DNA from: Sphagnum compactum
Lineage: Eukaryota > Bryophyta > Sphagnopsida > Sphagnales
Length of the DNA stretch: 64,000 nt
Direction of reading: 5' to 3'
NCBI GenBank assembly: GCA_965153455.1
Contig: OZ234504.1
Coordinates: 11,594,001 to 11,658,000, forward strand
The notes under the pieces are model-generated. The model worked only from the letters and a program-made list of their open reading frames with translations. It searched no databases and was not told the origin of the DNA. Positions 62,494 through 64,000 of this stretch are shown here, one piece after another; the stretch's first letter is position 1, and each line of letters starts with the position of its first letter. Made by a program: the position numbers and the translations under genes.

Positions 62494-64000
62494 CCTAGGG
62501 TCTAGGCTAAAGTAGGCTAGGGTAAACACCTACTACCCACCTACCTATTATTTTACTTAAATAGGTAGATAGGTATTGTACTAGGCTAGGCTACACTACG
62601 ACATTTGGCATCATGTGACTATCCATAAGGTAATCACAAATGTAATTGCAAAGTCAAGTTCCACATAAGTTACATGGTCATGTTCATTCATGTTAATGAA
62701 TGAGAAAATGGATTGTACTTGCAATTGCCAATGTGACTTCCATGCCACATGGTGTCTTTTGAAAATAGTTGTTTGATGGCATTTGTCTTTGGTGACTAAA
62801 GCATTTTGTGTAATTGCAAGTGTTCAAGATGACTAAGATCTAGTTGCAAATTGAGTTCATGGGGTATATATTTCTATTTAAATAGGTTTTCAATCTACTT
62901 TCTTAAATTTATGTTGAAAACGTGATGCCTTTTAATTACATTTAATGTAAACTAATTTTTAAAATCTATTTTACCATGCTTACACACATGAAGATGATGA
63001 TTTTTCTTTCTGTAATATTGTCTCAATCATTTTTCAACCTAACAAATATGATCTTGATTGATATAACAAACTTTTTATGAAAGAAGGACCAAATTCAACA
63101 AATGTTGAAAAAAAATTCCGAATTGCCAAAAACATTTTAATAGTTACTAGTAAGTATTTAAGAATATGGAAGACCCTTCTATTAATTTTACTTTTATAGT
63201 TGGCTACATCACAAAATTGGAAAAAAGAACATATTAACAGCCATTTGATTAGAAGAAATATTACAAGAGATCTTCTTTCTCAATTTGTTAATCTAGCTAA
63301 AATATGATTATTGTTAATTATGGTGTTTAGTTCCCCCAACCTTTGCATAAATTTGGTCCTATATATTCATACATTTAATTTATTAAAAATTTTATTAAAA
63401 TACAAACATCAAGAAAGTTTGTAAGAAAAGAACAATTATTAGAAGAAAAAAAAGAAAATTAGGCTTGGAAATCAGGTAGGTATGAATTGTTTTTTAATTG
63501 TTTAAGGACAACCATATGAAACATTATGCAAAATCTCACATATACCAAGTTCCTTGAAATTTCTCGTCATTAGCATTTATTTGATGATTATTTTATGCAA
63601 TGTAAATAAAACCAACTTGAAACATAATATATTAAACTAAAGGATTAGAAAAAACAACTAACCTCCAACATTGCTAAACAACAAGACCAAGGAAAACATC
63701 CCATTACACTAAGACCAAATAGGGTTCAATATATATAGGAGAATGTAATGCAACTTTTGTTTTGTTAAGATAACACAAGTTGGATTTTTTGATGACCACT
63801 ATGAGTAGTTGAAAAAGTCCTTCAACTAGTAAACAATATTTTTACATATTTTAGTTCACATGTTTATTTCACAATTTTTGGGAAAGTGGAAAACATGGTG
63901 GGTGAAACAAGTCCATTTGATTGATTATTAAACATATATAAGAAAATATGACCAGTTTGACACTTAATGTATAATGAAATTTACATCAAAAATAAAAGTA
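62494..64000. other. AT-rich end of the window, no gene
   Basis: No coding region is recognised. TTGCAA/AATTGCAA words near 62630-62850 resemble the subterminal repeats of the foldback element. The third, weak copy of the dispersed repeat lies at about 63.02-63.22 kb (TGGCTACATCACAAAATTGG near 63202-63221). Confidence 0.5.

Overview
The window is nuclear DNA from a land plant. It is AT-rich, three spliced or plant-specific genes occupy about a tenth of it, and the rest is decayed transposons, MITEs and simple repeats. The coding families (DUF630/DUF632, WAT1/UMAMIT, an IDA-like peptide precursor) point to a plant. The low gene density and heavily decayed hAT, pogo, PIF/Harbinger and gypsy remnants suggest a large, slowly purged genome such as a gymnosperm or another non-model seed plant. 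That placement is an inference; no lineage-diagnostic marker was seen.

Layout. 1-1.9 kb: no gene, one GTAG-rich patch. 1.9-5.4 kb, minus strand: an intact six-exon DUF630/DUF632 gene with an N-myristoylation-type start, with a likely leader/promoter at 5.4-7.1 kb. 7.1-22.9 kb: gene-poor DNA with a decayed hAT transposase (minus, 10.08-12.42 kb), an LTR-like fragment and a telomere-like repeat near 14.2-14.6 kb. 23.0-23.25 kb: a MITE with an 8-bp target duplication in the upstream region of the next gene. 23.5-27.7 kb, plus strand: an intact seven-exon WAT1-related (EamA) transporter gene. 29.8-30.9 kb, minus strand: a secreted-peptide precursor ending in an IDA-like motif, with a GC-rich minisatellite just past its stop.

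31-64 kb is transposon graveyard. A PIF/Harbinger remnant lies at 34.8-37.3 kb, with a Myb/SANT-like part on the plus strand and a DDE_4 transposase on the minus strand. A small Tourist-like MITE lies at 41.76 kb. A pogo/Tigger-like transposase pseudogene (43.0-46.1 kb) is split by a 1.2-kb insertion and followed by a chain of unrelated minisatellites whose periods are mostly near multiples of three (46.4-47.8 kb). A hAT MITE pair (49.0 and 51.35 kb; the second has a perfect 8-bp target duplication), a Harbinger-type MITE (53.4 kb), a 21-bp satellite (56.06-56.34 kb), a CATACCAA-type array (57.0-57.33 kb) and a gypsy pol remnant (57.83-58.37 kb) follow. A 3.2-kb foldback element fills 58.76-61.96 kb, and a tRNA-like sequence lies at 62.42 kb.

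The three genes have no evident functional link: one is a probable membrane-anchored signalling or transcription-linked protein, one a small-solute carrier, one a candidate apoplastic peptide hormone. No clearly new system was found. The most unusual items are the long IDA-like precursor, the large foldback element and the minisatellite chain behind the pogo pseudogene. Exon boundaries were placed by hand from GT/AG sites, reading frame and family resemblance.
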